Source: UTCFX2 sp963827155 (GTDB lineage: Bacteria; Chloroflexota; Anaerolineae; Anaerolineales; UBA4823). Taken from it: a stretch of DNA of 64,000 nucleotides. Positions 8,536 to 17,534 of this stretch are shown piece by piece. The position numbers and the translations under genes are program-made. Below the pieces are notes generated by a model that ran no database searches, was not told the origin of the DNA, and saw only the letters and a list, made by a program, of their open reading frames with translations. Numbering within the stretch: position 1 is the stretch's first letter; the number at the start of each line of letters is the position of its first letter. The stretch is from contig CAWGZV010000002.1 of assembly GCA_963827155.1 (NCBI GenBank), forward strand, positions 2,728,001-2,792,000, written 5' to 3'.

Positions 8536-9256
8536 CATGCGCCGGACATTTAGCGATCTGCTGATGTTTAGCGGCCTACTGATGCTGACCCTAACGGGAT
8601 CGCTTTGGGCACGGGCAACCCTCGCAGATGAGCAGCCAATCGAACCGCGCTACCTGCTCTCTGCTGTGCGGGCTGACGCCCCCCTGCCAATCCTGGCAGA
8701 AACCAGCGATCCCGCTGCCGAGCCTTTAAGCACCGAAACTCAAACTCCAGAGAAAGAACCTTCAGGACCTACGGCACTCGGGAGTGAAGTTATTCGGCTT
8801 GTGGTGCCGCGGGTTGCCATTGACCAGACAGTCGTGCCTGTTGGGCTGCGTCCGGGCTCAAAAAGCGCTCTCGAATGGGATACCGACGCGCTGTTTGCAA
8901 CAGAAAGCCGTCGAGATCTGGTGGGACAGCTTGCGACATCATTAAATCCAGGGCAGGGCGGGAATGTCATCCTGGTAGGTCACAATTACGACTGGGGACG
9001 CTATAATTGGGAGGGGGTGTTCCTTCACCTGGGCGATATTGAACCTGGAAACCGAATTTCTGTATATACCCGAGATGGGGGAGCATACCAATACACAGTG
9101 GAGAGAGTTGTGAAAGTCCCGTCTGGCGAGGCCTCAAAACACGATGCTTATCTGTGGCCTTCCGAGCGTGAGCAGCTTACACTCGTCACATGCGGTGGGC
9201 CAAATTTTGGGCACTGGTCGCTGAGGATCTACGTCATCGCGATACCGATCCAATAA
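8528..9256 (+). CDS. Sortase family transpeptidase
   Basis: About 242 residues with one N-terminal membrane anchor (FSDLLMFSGLLMLTLTGSL), a Pro/Glu-rich stalk and a C-terminal sortase barrel. All three catalytic residues are visible: His in NVILVGHNYDWG, Cys in TLVTCGG, and Arg in HWSLRIYVIA. The TLVTC core resembles class D/E sortases. These enzymes cleave a sorting signal on exported proteins and transfer them to a cell-surface acceptor. Two ATGs are possible, 8528 and 8537. AGGGGG fits the second better by spacing. Both overlap or abut the TPR stop. No protein with an obvious LPxTG tail is encoded here. Confidence 0.85.
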   Translation: MDNMRRTFSDLLMFSGLLMLTLTGSLWARATLADEQPIEPRYLLSAVRADAPLPILAETSDPAAEPLSTETQTPEKEPSGPTALGSEVIRLVVPRVAIDQTVVPVGLRPGSKSALEWDTDALFATESRRDLVGQLATSLNPGQGGNVILVGHNYDWGRYNWEGVFLHLGDIEPGNRISVYTRDGGAYQYTVERVVKVPSGEASKHDAYLWPSEREQLTLVTCGGPNFGHWSLRIYVIAIPIQ

Positions 9257-9302
9257 AAAGAGCCCCTGTATAAGAATACTGAGACTCGGCCTGGAATAAT
9301 CA

Positions 9303-9397
9303 TGGCGGGGAGGCAGGGATTCGAACCCTGGGCTGAGATTTATAGTCCCAGCAACCGCTTAGCAGGCGGCCCCAATCGACCACTCTGGCACCTCCCC
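9303..9397 (-). tRNA. tRNA-Ser (GCT)
   Basis: Class II tRNA with a long variable arm. Acceptor GGGGAGG pairs with CCTCCCC. The anticodon loop reads CTGCTAA (anticodon GCT), the T arm GGTTCGAATCC is intact, and a 3' CCA is encoded. Upstream on the minus strand is TATGGTAGAATTT, nearly identical to the sequence before the tRNA-Ser(TGA) gene and containing an extended -10. Confidence 0.95.
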
Positions 9398-9496
9398 CCA
9401 ACAGCCCAGAAATTCTACCATATATAAATTGAAGGCGCAACAGAAGTTGCGAGCAGCAGATTGAAAGGGAAAGCAACGATCTCTACGCGAGGTTGT

Positions 9497-10552
9497 TTAA
9501 CAAATCCGGGGGAGCATCTCGCCGGATAGGCGGTCGACGATGCGCGTGCTGCCCAAACGGGTGCGCATGACGACCCTGCCGCGCTCACTGGTCTGGACGA
9601 CGCCAATTTGTACAGCTTGCTCGCCGTACCGTGTCCGGCGCATAACAGCCAGCAGGCTTTCTACGTGCTGAGGAGCGACAAATGCAACCAGCTTACCTTC
9701 ATTTGCCACGTACAGCGGGTCAAAACCAAGAACTTCGCAAGCGGCAGCGACCGGCTCGCGGACAGGAATGGCGGTTTCTTCGAGAACAACGCTCACTTGC
9801 GACTGGATGGCGATCTCATTCAATGTGGTCGCTAGACCGCCGCGGGTTGGATCGCGCAATACGTGGATCTCAGCCCCGCTCTCCAACATCGCGGCTACCA
9901 GTCGATTAAGCGGAGCGACATCGCTCTGAATATCAATTTCAAACCCCAGGTCGCCGCGAGCCGCCAAGACCGCAATTCCGTGGTCCCCAATCGGACCAGA
10001 GAGCAAGACCGCGTCACCGGGTCTGGCCTGGGCGCCGCCAATTGGATTCGCACCGCGGATCAACCCTATCCCGGCGGTAGTGATATAAAGCCCATCCGCC
10101 TTGCCGCGCTGGACAACCTTGGTATCTCCTGCCACGATCGACACGCCTGCTTCCTGTGCAGCTTCGACCATCGAATGGACGATACGCTCCAGAACGGTCA
10201 TCTCCAAGCCTTCTTCTAGGATAAAACCAGCGGTGAGATAGACCGGCTCCGCCCCAAGCATGGCGACATCGTTGACCGTACCGCAAACCGACAGCCTGCC
10301 AATATCACCCCCGGGAAAGAAGAGAGGCCAAACCACATGCAAGTCGGTGGACACTGCCAGCTTGAGGTGCGGATCGAGCGAGAGGGCTGCAGCATCATCC
10401 CCAGCGAGCAAAGCGGGATTGTCGAAATGGGGGAGGAAGAATCGGGCGATGAGGTCGTGAGACATTTTTCCCCCACTGCCGTGACCCATTACAATCCGCT
10501 CATTGTGCGGCAGAGGAATGGGACAGACCGGACCTTCTTCAAGAGAGGACAT
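9497..10552 (-). CDS. hypE: Hydrogenase maturation protein HypE (carbamoyl dehydratase)
   Basis: A 351-residue PurM-like ATP-binding protein. Landmarks are MGHGSGGKMSHDLI near the N-terminus, LAGDDAAAL, AGDTKVV and DPTRGGLATTLNEIA. The conserved C-terminal tail is PRIC, whose Cys carries the carbamoyl group and dehydrates it to the cyanide ligand of the [NiFe] centre. It acts with HypF, which carbamoylates it, and with the HypCD complex, which receives CN. It is the last gene of hypABFCDE, 8 nt downstream of hypD, and no terminator is evident after it. Confidence 0.96.
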   Translation of the reverse strand: MSSLEEGPVCPIPLPHNERIVMGHGSGGKMSHDLIARFFLPHFDNPALLAGDDAAALSLDPHLKLAVSTDLHVVWPLFFPGGDIGRLSVCGTVNDVAMLGAEPVYLTAGFILEEGLEMTVLERIVHSMVEAAQEAGVSIVAGDTKVVQRGKADGLYITTAGIGLIRGANPIGGAQARPGDAVLLSGPIGDHGIAVLAARGDLGFEIDIQSDVAPLNRLVAAMLESGAEIHVLRDPTRGGLATTLNEIAIQSQVSVVLEETAIPVREPVAAACEVLGFDPLYVANEGKLVAFVAPQHVESLLAVMRRTRYGEQAVQIGVVQTSERGRVVMRTRLGSTRIVDRLSGEMLPRIC

Positions 10553-10560
10553 GGATTTTC

Positions 10561-11652
10561 CTATGCAGCTCGAAGCTTATAGTGGTAGTAAGCAGCACAA
10601 GCGCCTTCAGCAGAGACCATCGGCGCGCCTAGCGGTCTCTCCGGTGTACAAAGAACGCCAAAAGCTTCGCAATCTGCAGGTTTCTTCAGACCCTGAAGCA
10701 CAGCTCCGGCGATGCAAAGGGGCGATTCTTGCGGGCGGATCTGCGCCACATCGAATCGATTTTCCGCATCAAATTCAGCAAATTCCTTTCGAAGGCGCCA
10801 ACCGCTCTGCGGGATCTCCCCGATCCCTCGCCACTGACGGTCGCACGGTTCAAATACCTGCTCGATCACTTTTTGGGCTGGTCGGTTGCCTTCGAAGGTA
10901 ACCAAGCGCGAGTAGGCATTCTCAACTCCCAACCGGCCTTCTTCAAGCATGCGAACAGTTTGCAGCACCCCCTGGGCGATATCCAGCGGCTCGAAACCCG
11001 TAACCGACATTGGGACGCGGTATTTTTCTGCAAGAGCCGGGTACTCCCAATATCCCATCACTGCACAAACATGTCCAGCGAGCAAAAAACCCTGGACGCG
11101 GTTGTGAGGAGAAGACAGGATGGCATTCATGGCAGGCGGTACCCTAACATGAGATACCAGCACAGAATAGTTGGAAATTCCCTGCAATTGGGCCTGTACC
11201 ACGCTCATCGCATTCGCCGGGGCAGTCGTCTCGAAACCGATCGCAAAGAAGACTACCTGCCGGCCTGGATTCTTGCGGGCCAGATCCAGGGCGTCGAGGG
11301 GAGAATAAACCACGCGCACATCACCCCCGGCAGCCTTCACCGAAAACAAGTCCTGGCTGCTTCCGGGAACTCGCAGCATGTCGCCGTAGGAGGCGAAGAT
11401 CACATCTGGCCTCGAAGCGATCGCCAGGGCTTTATCGATCAGCTCCAGCGGAGTGACGCATACCGGACAGCCAGGACCGTGTACCAGCTCAATTTCTGGG
11501 GGCAGAAGCTGGTCGATCCCATACCGCAGCATCGCGTGCGTCTGCCCGCCGCAGATCTCCATCAGCACCCAGGGATGCTTTATCGTGCGCCGAATCTCAT
11601 CCATGACACTGTGAACCAGCGCAGCGTCACGGTATTCCTCCAGATGCTTCAT
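10561..11652 (-). CDS. hypD: Hydrogenase maturation protein HypD
   Basis: A 363-residue protein with the invariant HypD features: MEICGGQTHAMLRYGIDQLL, HGPGCPVCVTPLE, FFAIGFETTAPANA and the Cys-containing C-terminal region that helps hold the [4Fe-4S] cluster. With HypC it forms the scaffold on which Fe(CN)2CO is assembled before delivery to the hydrogenase large subunit. Its ATG overlaps the hypC stop by 4 nt, indicating translational coupling between the two partners. Confidence 0.97.
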   Translation of the reverse strand: MKHLEEYRDAALVHSVMDEIRRTIKHPWVLMEICGGQTHAMLRYGIDQLLPPEIELVHGPGCPVCVTPLELIDKALAIASRPDVIFASYGDMLRVPGSSQDLFSVKAAGGDVRVVYSPLDALDLARKNPGRQVVFFAIGFETTAPANAMSVVQAQLQGISNYSVLVSHVRVPPAMNAILSSPHNRVQGFLLAGHVCAVMGYWEYPALAEKYRVPMSVTGFEPLDIAQGVLQTVRMLEEGRLGVENAYSRLVTFEGNRPAQKVIEQVFEPCDRQWRGIGEIPQSGWRLRKEFAEFDAENRFDVAQIRPQESPLCIAGAVLQGLKKPADCEAFGVLCTPERPLGAPMVSAEGACAAYYHYKLRAA

Positions 11653-11951
11653 CCAACTGCTCCACCAAATTCGGGGTCTAAAGCAACCTGGTCGCCTTCA
11701 TGTTCAGAGAAGCCAAATTCTTCGGCGAAGCTGCCCACCTGCTTGAGAAGGTCCAGCGTTTCTAAAGCTTCAGCTTCGTCAAGGAGGTTCAGGGCAAACC
11801 CCACATGGACTACGGTATAATCGCCTACCTTCGCCTCTGGCACGTAAGCCAGACAGGTCTCACGGACGACACCGCCAAAATCAACCTTGCCCATCGCCAA
11901 TCCGCCGCGATCGTAGATTTCAGTAATTTTTCCTGGCACACCTAAACACAT
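11649..11951 (-). CDS. hypC: Hydrogenase maturation chaperone HypC
   Basis: A 100-residue HypC/HybG-family protein beginning MCLGVPGKITEI. The essential Cys2 is exposed after Met removal and binds the iron intermediate. Downstream VGDYTVVHVGFALNLLDEAEA is typical. The C-terminal extension of about 20 acidic/hydrophobic residues is a little longer than the usual 75-90 residues. It lies 20 nt after hypF and overlaps hypD by 4 nt. Confidence 0.96.
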   Translation of the reverse strand: MCLGVPGKITEIYDRGGLAMGKVDFGGVVRETCLAYVPEAKVGDYTVVHVGFALNLLDEAEALETLDLLKQVGSFAEEFGFSEHEGDQVALDPEFGGAVG

Positions 11952-11971
11952 TTTTTAATCTCCTTAACACC

Positions 11972-14338
11972 TCAACCACCAGCCGCTTTCAGCCGGGCAA
12001 TTGCAGTGATTGCCTGACCTAGAGCCAGCCCACCGTCATTGGCGGGCACAAGGCGATGGATATACAACTCGAAACCGGCTTGCTGAAGAAGACCTACAGT
12101 CAAAGTCAGCAGGAAAGCATTTTGCCAGACGCCGCCGCTGAGAGCAACGCGGTTTACCCCGGTTTTTGCCCGAATTCCGGCACAGACCTCCGAAACCATT
12201 CTGGCGACACCGCTGTGAAAACGGGCTGAAAGGGTTGGGATGCCAATGCCATTTCGCAGGTCGGCGACCAGGTTTGAAAACATCGGCGCAGGGTCGATAA
12301 TACCATCTTGCACTGCAAACGGGTAATATCCGGGTTCATGACCATCCACCAGCGCTTCCATCTCGATTGCGGCCTGTGCCTCATAGCTGACTAACTGTCG
12401 AATACCCATCAGCGCGGCAGCGGCATCAAAGAGCCGCCCCACGCTCGAAGTTACCGGGGCATTCAGACCGGTTTCTAACTGCCGTGCAAGCGCATCAAGC
12501 TGGGGGAGTAAACCACCTTCTTTTTGGAGGGCATGCTGGACTGGAAAGAGGTCCGGCTGCCATTCGATCCCAGCGGCCTTTAGCCAGGAACAGGCAATTC
12601 GCCAGGGCTGGCGCACAGCTTTATCACCACCGGGAAGGGGGACATAAGCCAGATGAGCCAGCCGCGTGAATGCAGTGAAATCTGCCAACAGGAATTCACC
12701 CCCCCATATCGCGCCATCGTCTCCGTAACCGGTGCCGTCAAAAGCCACACCGATGACCGGCTCTCTCCCATCGAGTCCGTTCTCTGCCATGCAGGCGGTG
12801 ATGTGGGCGTGATGGTGCTGTACCCCGATTAGAGGCAGGCCCTGCTCCTCAGACCGCTGCTGGGCGTAGCGAGTCGCGAGATAATCTGGATGCAGATCGC
12901 AGGCAACAGCTTCAGGTCGAATTCGAAACAGGCGTTCAAAGTGAGCAATGCCCTGCTCAAATGAGGAAAGGGTCTCGAGGTTTTCCAGATCGCCGATGTG
13001 ATGGCTTAGAAATGCATACCGGCCGCGGGTCAGGCAGAAGGTGTTTTTCAATTCAGCGCCAGCCGCCAAGAGCGGTGGAGCAGCTTCCAACAGGCGAAGC
13101 GGGTCTGGGGCGAAACCTCGCGCCCTGCGGAGCGGGTAAAGTGTAAGCGACCTCTTTTGGTCGAGCTCCGTTCGGATAGATGGAAACAGCCGGACGACCG
13201 AATCGTCGGAGCGGGTGTGGATCTCCCGGTCGTGCAACAAAAAGCCGTCGGCAAGGGCTGCGAGCCGCTGAAGGGCTTCATCATTACCCGTACAAATTGG
13301 CTCTTCGCTCAAGTTGCCGCTGGTCATAACCAATGGAGGCATGTCAAACTCGACCGGCGATCTTCCGGGAACCGCAAAGAGCAAGTAGTGAAGTGGGGTG
13401 TAAGGGAGCATAACCCCGATGGTGGACTGTCCAGGCGCAACCTGCTCGACGACATTCGAGGCGGGATTACGGCGCAAGATTACAATCGGGCGCTCGCGGC
13501 GCTCCACCAGGAGACGTTCCAGCGGGCTGAGGAATGTATGCCTGGAGACCAAATCAATATCTGCAATCATCAGTGCAAAGGGTTTGTCCACCCGCAGCTT
13601 CCTGCGGCGCAGCTCTTCAACCGCCTCCGGATTGGTCGCGTCGCAAGCCAGGTGGAAACCACCCAATCCTTTTATCGCCAGGATCCGGCCGTCCTTCAGC
13701 ATCTTGCGGACCTGCTCAATGGCATCATCTCCATTTACTACCAAGGATCTCGGCGCGCCTGGGATTTCCAGCCAGACAGCAGGTCCGCAGCGCGGGCATG
13801 CAACCGGTTGGGCGTGAAAACGGCGGTCGAGTGGATTCTGGTATTCTCCAGCGCAATCTGGACACATGGTGAAAGGCGCCATGGTCGTTTTTGGTCGGTC
13901 GTAGGGGATGTCTTTAATGATGGTGAAACGCGGCCCGCAGTTTGTGCAGTTTATAAAAGGGTAGCGGAATCGCCGGTCAGCCGGATCGAAAAGCTCCCTG
14001 AGACAGTCCGAGCAGATGCTGACATCCGGCGAGATTGGCTGGAACTCACTGGCTTCTGATTCCGAATGCAGAATTTCGAAGCTTTGAAAACCATTTGGAT
14101 TCTGCCAATCGATCTGGACCTCATCCAGGTGAGCCAGGGATGGTGCCTTACTTTGGAGCGCTACGAGAAAGTTATCCAGGACTGGGCGTTCGCCGTCGAG
14201 TTCAATATCAACCCCGGAGGAAGTGTTGCGAACATATCCTACCAGGTTCAAGTCTCTGGCAAGCCCAAATACAAAGGGGCGGAATCCAACCCCTTGCACT
14301 ATCCCGCGAACATGTACTTTTAAGCCCTGGAGAGTCAT
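11972..14338 (-). CDS. hypF: Carbamoyltransferase HypF
   Basis: A full-length 788-residue HypF with all four modules. The acylphosphatase-like domain (residues ~1-92) contains VRGIVQGVGFRPFVFGLA. Two zinc-finger-like modules follow, using CSDCLRELF, CTNCG, CPDCAGEY and CPRCG. A YrdC-like domain comes next (LAIKGLGGFHLACDATN), then a Kae1-like carbamoyltransferase domain with GVQHHHAHITACMAE. HypF uses carbamoyl phosphate and ATP to transfer a carbamoyl group to the HypE C-terminal Cys. No clear Shine-Dalgarno precedes the ATG. The upstream spacer to hypB holds a 13-nt degenerate tandem repeat. Confidence 0.97.
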   Translation of the reverse strand: MTLQGLKVHVRGIVQGVGFRPFVFGLARDLNLVGYVRNTSSGVDIELDGERPVLDNFLVALQSKAPSLAHLDEVQIDWQNPNGFQSFEILHSESEASEFQPISPDVSICSDCLRELFDPADRRFRYPFINCTNCGPRFTIIKDIPYDRPKTTMAPFTMCPDCAGEYQNPLDRRFHAQPVACPRCGPAVWLEIPGAPRSLVVNGDDAIEQVRKMLKDGRILAIKGLGGFHLACDATNPEAVEELRRRKLRVDKPFALMIADIDLVSRHTFLSPLERLLVERRERPIVILRRNPASNVVEQVAPGQSTIGVMLPYTPLHYLLFAVPGRSPVEFDMPPLVMTSGNLSEEPICTGNDEALQRLAALADGFLLHDREIHTRSDDSVVRLFPSIRTELDQKRSLTLYPLRRARGFAPDPLRLLEAAPPLLAAGAELKNTFCLTRGRYAFLSHHIGDLENLETLSSFEQGIAHFERLFRIRPEAVACDLHPDYLATRYAQQRSEEQGLPLIGVQHHHAHITACMAENGLDGREPVIGVAFDGTGYGDDGAIWGGEFLLADFTAFTRLAHLAYVPLPGGDKAVRQPWRIACSWLKAAGIEWQPDLFPVQHALQKEGGLLPQLDALARQLETGLNAPVTSSVGRLFDAAAALMGIRQLVSYEAQAAIEMEALVDGHEPGYYPFAVQDGIIDPAPMFSNLVADLRNGIGIPTLSARFHSGVARMVSEVCAGIRAKTGVNRVALSGGVWQNAFLLTLTVGLLQQAGFELYIHRLVPANDGGLALGQAITAIARLKAAGG

Positions 14339-14399
14339 CGATCGATACCGGTAAATAGTAACGGATATGGAAACAAAGTCAAAATCTAGGACCGACTAC

Positions 14400-14514
14400 C
14401 ATTGAAGCTCCATTGAAGCTTACCATCGGAGTTTGCCTTCGGAGTTTACCATCAAAGCTAACCATCAAAGCTCAGGATCAAAGCCTATCATTATGGCTGA
14501 CCATCGATGCCAAC
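14400..14514. repeat. Degenerate 13-nt tandem repeat across the hypB stop and the hypB-hypF spacer
   Basis: On the plus strand about nine consecutive units follow the pattern CATCAAAGCTAAC with drift, beginning at 14400 (truncated), 14411, 14424, 14437, 14450, 14463, 14476, 14489 and 14502. The two best-conserved neighbours, 14450 and 14463, share CATCAAAGCT. The array continues into the last ~12 codons of hypB and fills half of the 139-nt gap before hypF. As 13 is not a multiple of three, the units inside hypB are read in shifting frames. Confidence 0.75.
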
Positions 14515-15146
14515 CATTCCACCCAGGCTGACAGACCTTCTCCGGTGCGGCAGGAGAGCGGGAAAGTCACCAACCCTGGATTGAGCATCGCGACCCCACG
14601 CTGGAAGTAATCCATATCGAAGGTCACGTAAGGCAGCAGGTCGATCTTATTGATGATCAGCGCATCTACACCCCGGTAAACGCCCGGGTATTTGTAGGGT
14701 TTATCGTCACCTTCGGGAACCGAGGCAATCAGAACATTTTTATGGGTGCCCAGCTTGAAATTTGCAGGGCAAATGAGGTTCCCTACATTTTCCACAATCA
14801 TCAAATCGATCTGGTCCAGCTCAAATTGGGGCAGGGACGCCTGAAACATCACTGCGTCCAGATGGCATTCGCCGCCGGTGTTGACCTGCACAGCCGGAAC
14901 GCCTCGATCCTGGATTTTATCGGCGTCAATCGTGACCGGAGCCGTATCTCCTTCTACGACCGCGAGCCGGTAACGAGGAGCAAGTCCTTCAATCGTTCGG
15001 AGGATCAAGCTGGTTTTACCGGCACCAGGGGAGGCCATCACATTGATCGCGAAAATGCCGCTTTGATCCAACCTGAGTCGGTTTTGATCGGCAAGCCGAT
15101 CGTTGGCATTCAATATTTTTTCCACAACCGCAATTTTCGTCGGCAT
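14478..15146 (-). CDS. hypB: Hydrogenase nickel incorporation GTPase HypB
   Basis: A 222-residue SIMIBI-class GTPase. The P-loop is MASPGAGKTSLIL, the switch/base motifs include VVEGDTAP and NKIDLLPYV, and the metal-binding NVGNLICPANFKLG is present. HypB loads nickel into the hydrogenase large subunit together with HypA. It lacks the N-terminal His-rich nickel-storage stretch of some HypBs. AAGAGG lies 8-9 nt before the ATG. The C-terminal dozen codons fall in the 13-nt repeat array, so the exact tail (ASMVSHNDRL) may be lineage-specific. The gap to hypA upstream is 22 nt. Confidence 0.96.
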   Translation of the reverse strand: MPTKIAVVEKILNANDRLADQNRLRLDQSGIFAINVMASPGAGKTSLILRTIEGLAPRYRLAVVEGDTAPVTIDADKIQDRGVPAVQVNTGGECHLDAVMFQASLPQFELDQIDLMIVENVGNLICPANFKLGTHKNVLIASVPEGDDKPYKYPGVYRGVDALIINKIDLLPYVTFDMDYFQRGVAMLNPGLVTFPLSCRTGEGLSAWVEWLASMVSHNDRL

Positions 15147-15168
15147 TCATACCTCTTAAAACAAAACC

Positions 15169-15510
15169 TCACTCAACCGAAATCGAATCGAGATAAAATT
15201 CTTCCCCAACCACGACCTTGAACTTCTCGCCATGACAGTGCGGACAGGCAAACCCATCGCCGGAGGGGGCATATTGGGTACCGCAGTCCAAGCAAAGCAG
15301 CTCCACCGGCAGTCGGCGAAAGTGAATAAAAGCCCCTTCAGCAATGGTATCTTTGCTGATTATATCCCAGTAGAATTGGACCAAATCATCTACGATCGTG
15401 GCGAGCTGACCGATTACCAGGTTCAATTCAGTGATCCGGTTTGCATTTGCCCCGGCGGCGTGCCGCAAGGCAATCTCAAGGATGTTCTGGGTTACACCAA
15501 GCTCGTGCAT
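15169..15510 (-). CDS. hypA: Hydrogenase maturation nickel metallochaperone HypA
   Basis: A 113-residue protein beginning MHELGVTQNILEIALRHA, where His2 and neighbours form the nickel site. A zinc ribbon is made by CLDCG and CPHC (residues ~74-97). HypA delivers nickel with HypB. It is the first gene of the operon. No good Shine-Dalgarno is visible upstream. The [NiFe]-hydrogenase subunits it should serve are not in this window. Confidence 0.95.
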   Translation of the reverse strand: MHELGVTQNILEIALRHAAGANANRITELNLVIGQLATIVDDLVQFYWDIISKDTIAEGAFIHFRRLPVELLCLDCGTQYAPSGDGFACPHCHGEKFKVVVGEEFYLDSISVE

Positions 15511-15807
15511 TTGATCTGATTTCCAATCGACAATCGACTATCCGCAATCCAACAATCTCTGATTTTACCTCAACATTTTCCAACCAGGATGAGAGGGGGT
15601 TCACCCAGCTTAACCAAGATGTTGGGCACGAGATTGGCGACAGCTGCAATGGCTCACTGCCCTGGTACGTTGAAACGGTTAAGTTTGACCTGGAGAGGCG
15701 GGATGCGATAGAAAGGCTGACAGGCAAGCCGCAGTGAGAAAGGATTACGGATCAGGGGGATGCGGAAAACCCGTTCTGATGCAGGGGGCAAAGCTACCCG
15801 TCCAGCC
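15511..15807. other. Intergenic stretch upstream of hypA without a supported gene
   Basis: About 300 bases between hypA and tRNA-Ser. Both strands have ORFs of about 80-100 codons, but neither has a start context or recognised motif. A run rich in near-repeats of AATCGAC/AATCGACTAT lies at 15525-15560. It presumably contains the hyp promoter, though no convincing -10/-35 pair was found. Confidence 0.35.
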
Positions 15808-15899
<92 letters not shown>

Positions 15900-16016
15900 C
15901 TGAAAATTCTACCATAACCAGGTCTCAAGTTGGTAAATCCAAGCTTTAGGTTCTATCGATAGGCCATGCTATACTCGGAAGCAGATGTCAATTCCTTGTC
16001 ATGGCAAATCGAATGC

Positions 16017-17534
16017 ATGACCCACATCGCTCGTTCTTCATTGATCATTGCCTTGTTTTTTGGCATCGATAAAATCTTGGGTTTGTTCGCCAGGTGCTGA
16101 TCGCCCGCCAGTTTGGCCTGACCTATGAAATCGATGTTTTCAACGCGGCAAACAATATCCCGGATCTGCTTTCTGCGCTGATCTCAGGGGGGCATTGGGT
16201 GTGGCGCTGATCCCGGTGCTTTCCGAAGCCCTCCAGCAGCACGGCCGCCCGGCGGTCATGGGAGATCTTTTCCCGGACCTTAAACCTCGCTTTTATTGTC
16301 ACTGGGCTGATCTCCGTCCTGATCATCGTTTTTGCCGCCCACTTATCCGTTATGTGATCGCGCCAGGTTTCCCAGATGCGCAGCAGGAGCTTACCGACCA
16401 GCTGATGCAGACTGGATTTGCTGGCGATCCTGATCTTTTCCATCAGCGGACTGGTGATGGCTGGGCTGCAGGCGAACCAGCATTTCTTGCTGCCGGCGAT
16501 GGCGCCGGCTCTTTTATAACCTCGGGCAGATTTTCGGTGTCGCGGTACTGGCTCCGGAGACGGGACTGCAGATTGGACCAATCCAGCTGCCGGCATATGG
16601 TTTTGGGAATTTACGGGTTGGTCTACGGGGTGATCCTGGGAGCAGTGCTCCACCTGGCAATCCAGGTGCCAGGTTTGATCTGGTACAAATTCCGCTGGAC
16701 GCCGGCGATTGGTATGAGAGATCCAGGGCTGATGAAGGTGCTGAGAATGTTGGGGCCGCGGGTGGCAACGATGTTCTTCCTTCAAATTTTCTTCATCGCC
16801 CGGGACAACCTGGCTTCCCGCCTTGGTGAAGGTACGGTGACCGCGCTGAACTATGGCTGGTTTATCATGCAGGTGCCAGAGACGCTGATCGGCTCGGCCC
16901 TGGCGATTGCCCTGCTGCCCACCTTATCCGAGATCTTTTCCAGCGGAAAGGGAGATGATTCCAGGAAACCATCCGGCGAAGCGGTCTCGATTCCTGGCGC
17001 TAACCATCCCAGTCGGAGCGATCATCGCTATAGGTCTCGAGCCTTTGATCCCGATCCTGTTTGGTTTCGATGCTGCTGGCAGCCAGCTGGTCTTATGGGC
17101 GACGCGGCTTATTTGCTGGGTTTGTAGCGGGCATGCCCTGCTCGAAACTGCATCCCGGTCGTTACTATGCCCAACAGGATGCACGGACACCGCTTTATCT
17201 TGCAGCCCTGAACGCTGCGGTCTATGTTGCAGCCGCGGTGAATTTCTCGGGAAGGCTTGGGGCGGTGGGGATTGCACTTGCGAATTCATTTGCGTTCACT
17301 TTGGAGGCGGTTCTGCTGTTGATCATCCTGCAAAGGCGCTTTCCTGGGGTTCTAGCGGTCCGGGGCTCGCTGATTCGGGCTCTGGCAGGCGGGCTTGCAG
17401 GAGCGGCACTTACTTATATTATTATCCAGGCGCCTTTGCCTTCGCTGGTAGCTTCCCTGGGAGCAATGGCAGCCGGTGGATTGTTGGCGCTACCATTCAT
17501 TTTTCCTGAAATCAGGATATTATTGAAACTATGA
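16017..17534 (+). pseudogene. murJ: murJ-like lipid II flippase, broken by many frameshifts
   Basis: Joining frames recovers a MurJ/MviN protein across nearly its full length. The pieces are an N-terminal THIARSSLIIALFFGIDKIL, then RQVLIARQFGLTYEIDVFN, ALGVALIPVLSEAL, IYGLVYGVILGAVLH, and MKVLRMLGPRVATMFFLQIF followed by ALNYGWFIMQVPETLIGSAL. The C-terminal membrane region (17061-17534) is intact for 150 codons. At least seven single-base shifts are needed, at about 16085, 16190, 16275, 16350, 16415, 16520, 16610 and again near 16965-17060. MurJ flips the peptidoglycan precursor lipid II and is normally essential. The density of shifts is far higher than in the flanking genes, so this is either a decayed paralogue or a locally poor sequence. 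Its stop overlaps the protease start (ATGA). Confidence 0.7.

Noticed and set aside
10729..11820. 363-codon plus-strand ORF
   Set aside because: It is antisense to hypD and hypC, which are unmistakable. It has no motifs or start context.
13157..14059. 300-codon plus-strand ORF
   Set aside because: Shadow of hypF on the opposite strand.
14400..14514. CRISPR-like array
   Set aside because: Units are 13 nt, contiguous and degenerate, with no spacers, and no cas genes are present.
15441..15737. Possible small gene or hydrogenase-protease remnant upstream of hypA
   Set aside because: Both strands carry ORFs, but no motif such as a protease metal site is visible and the frames break.
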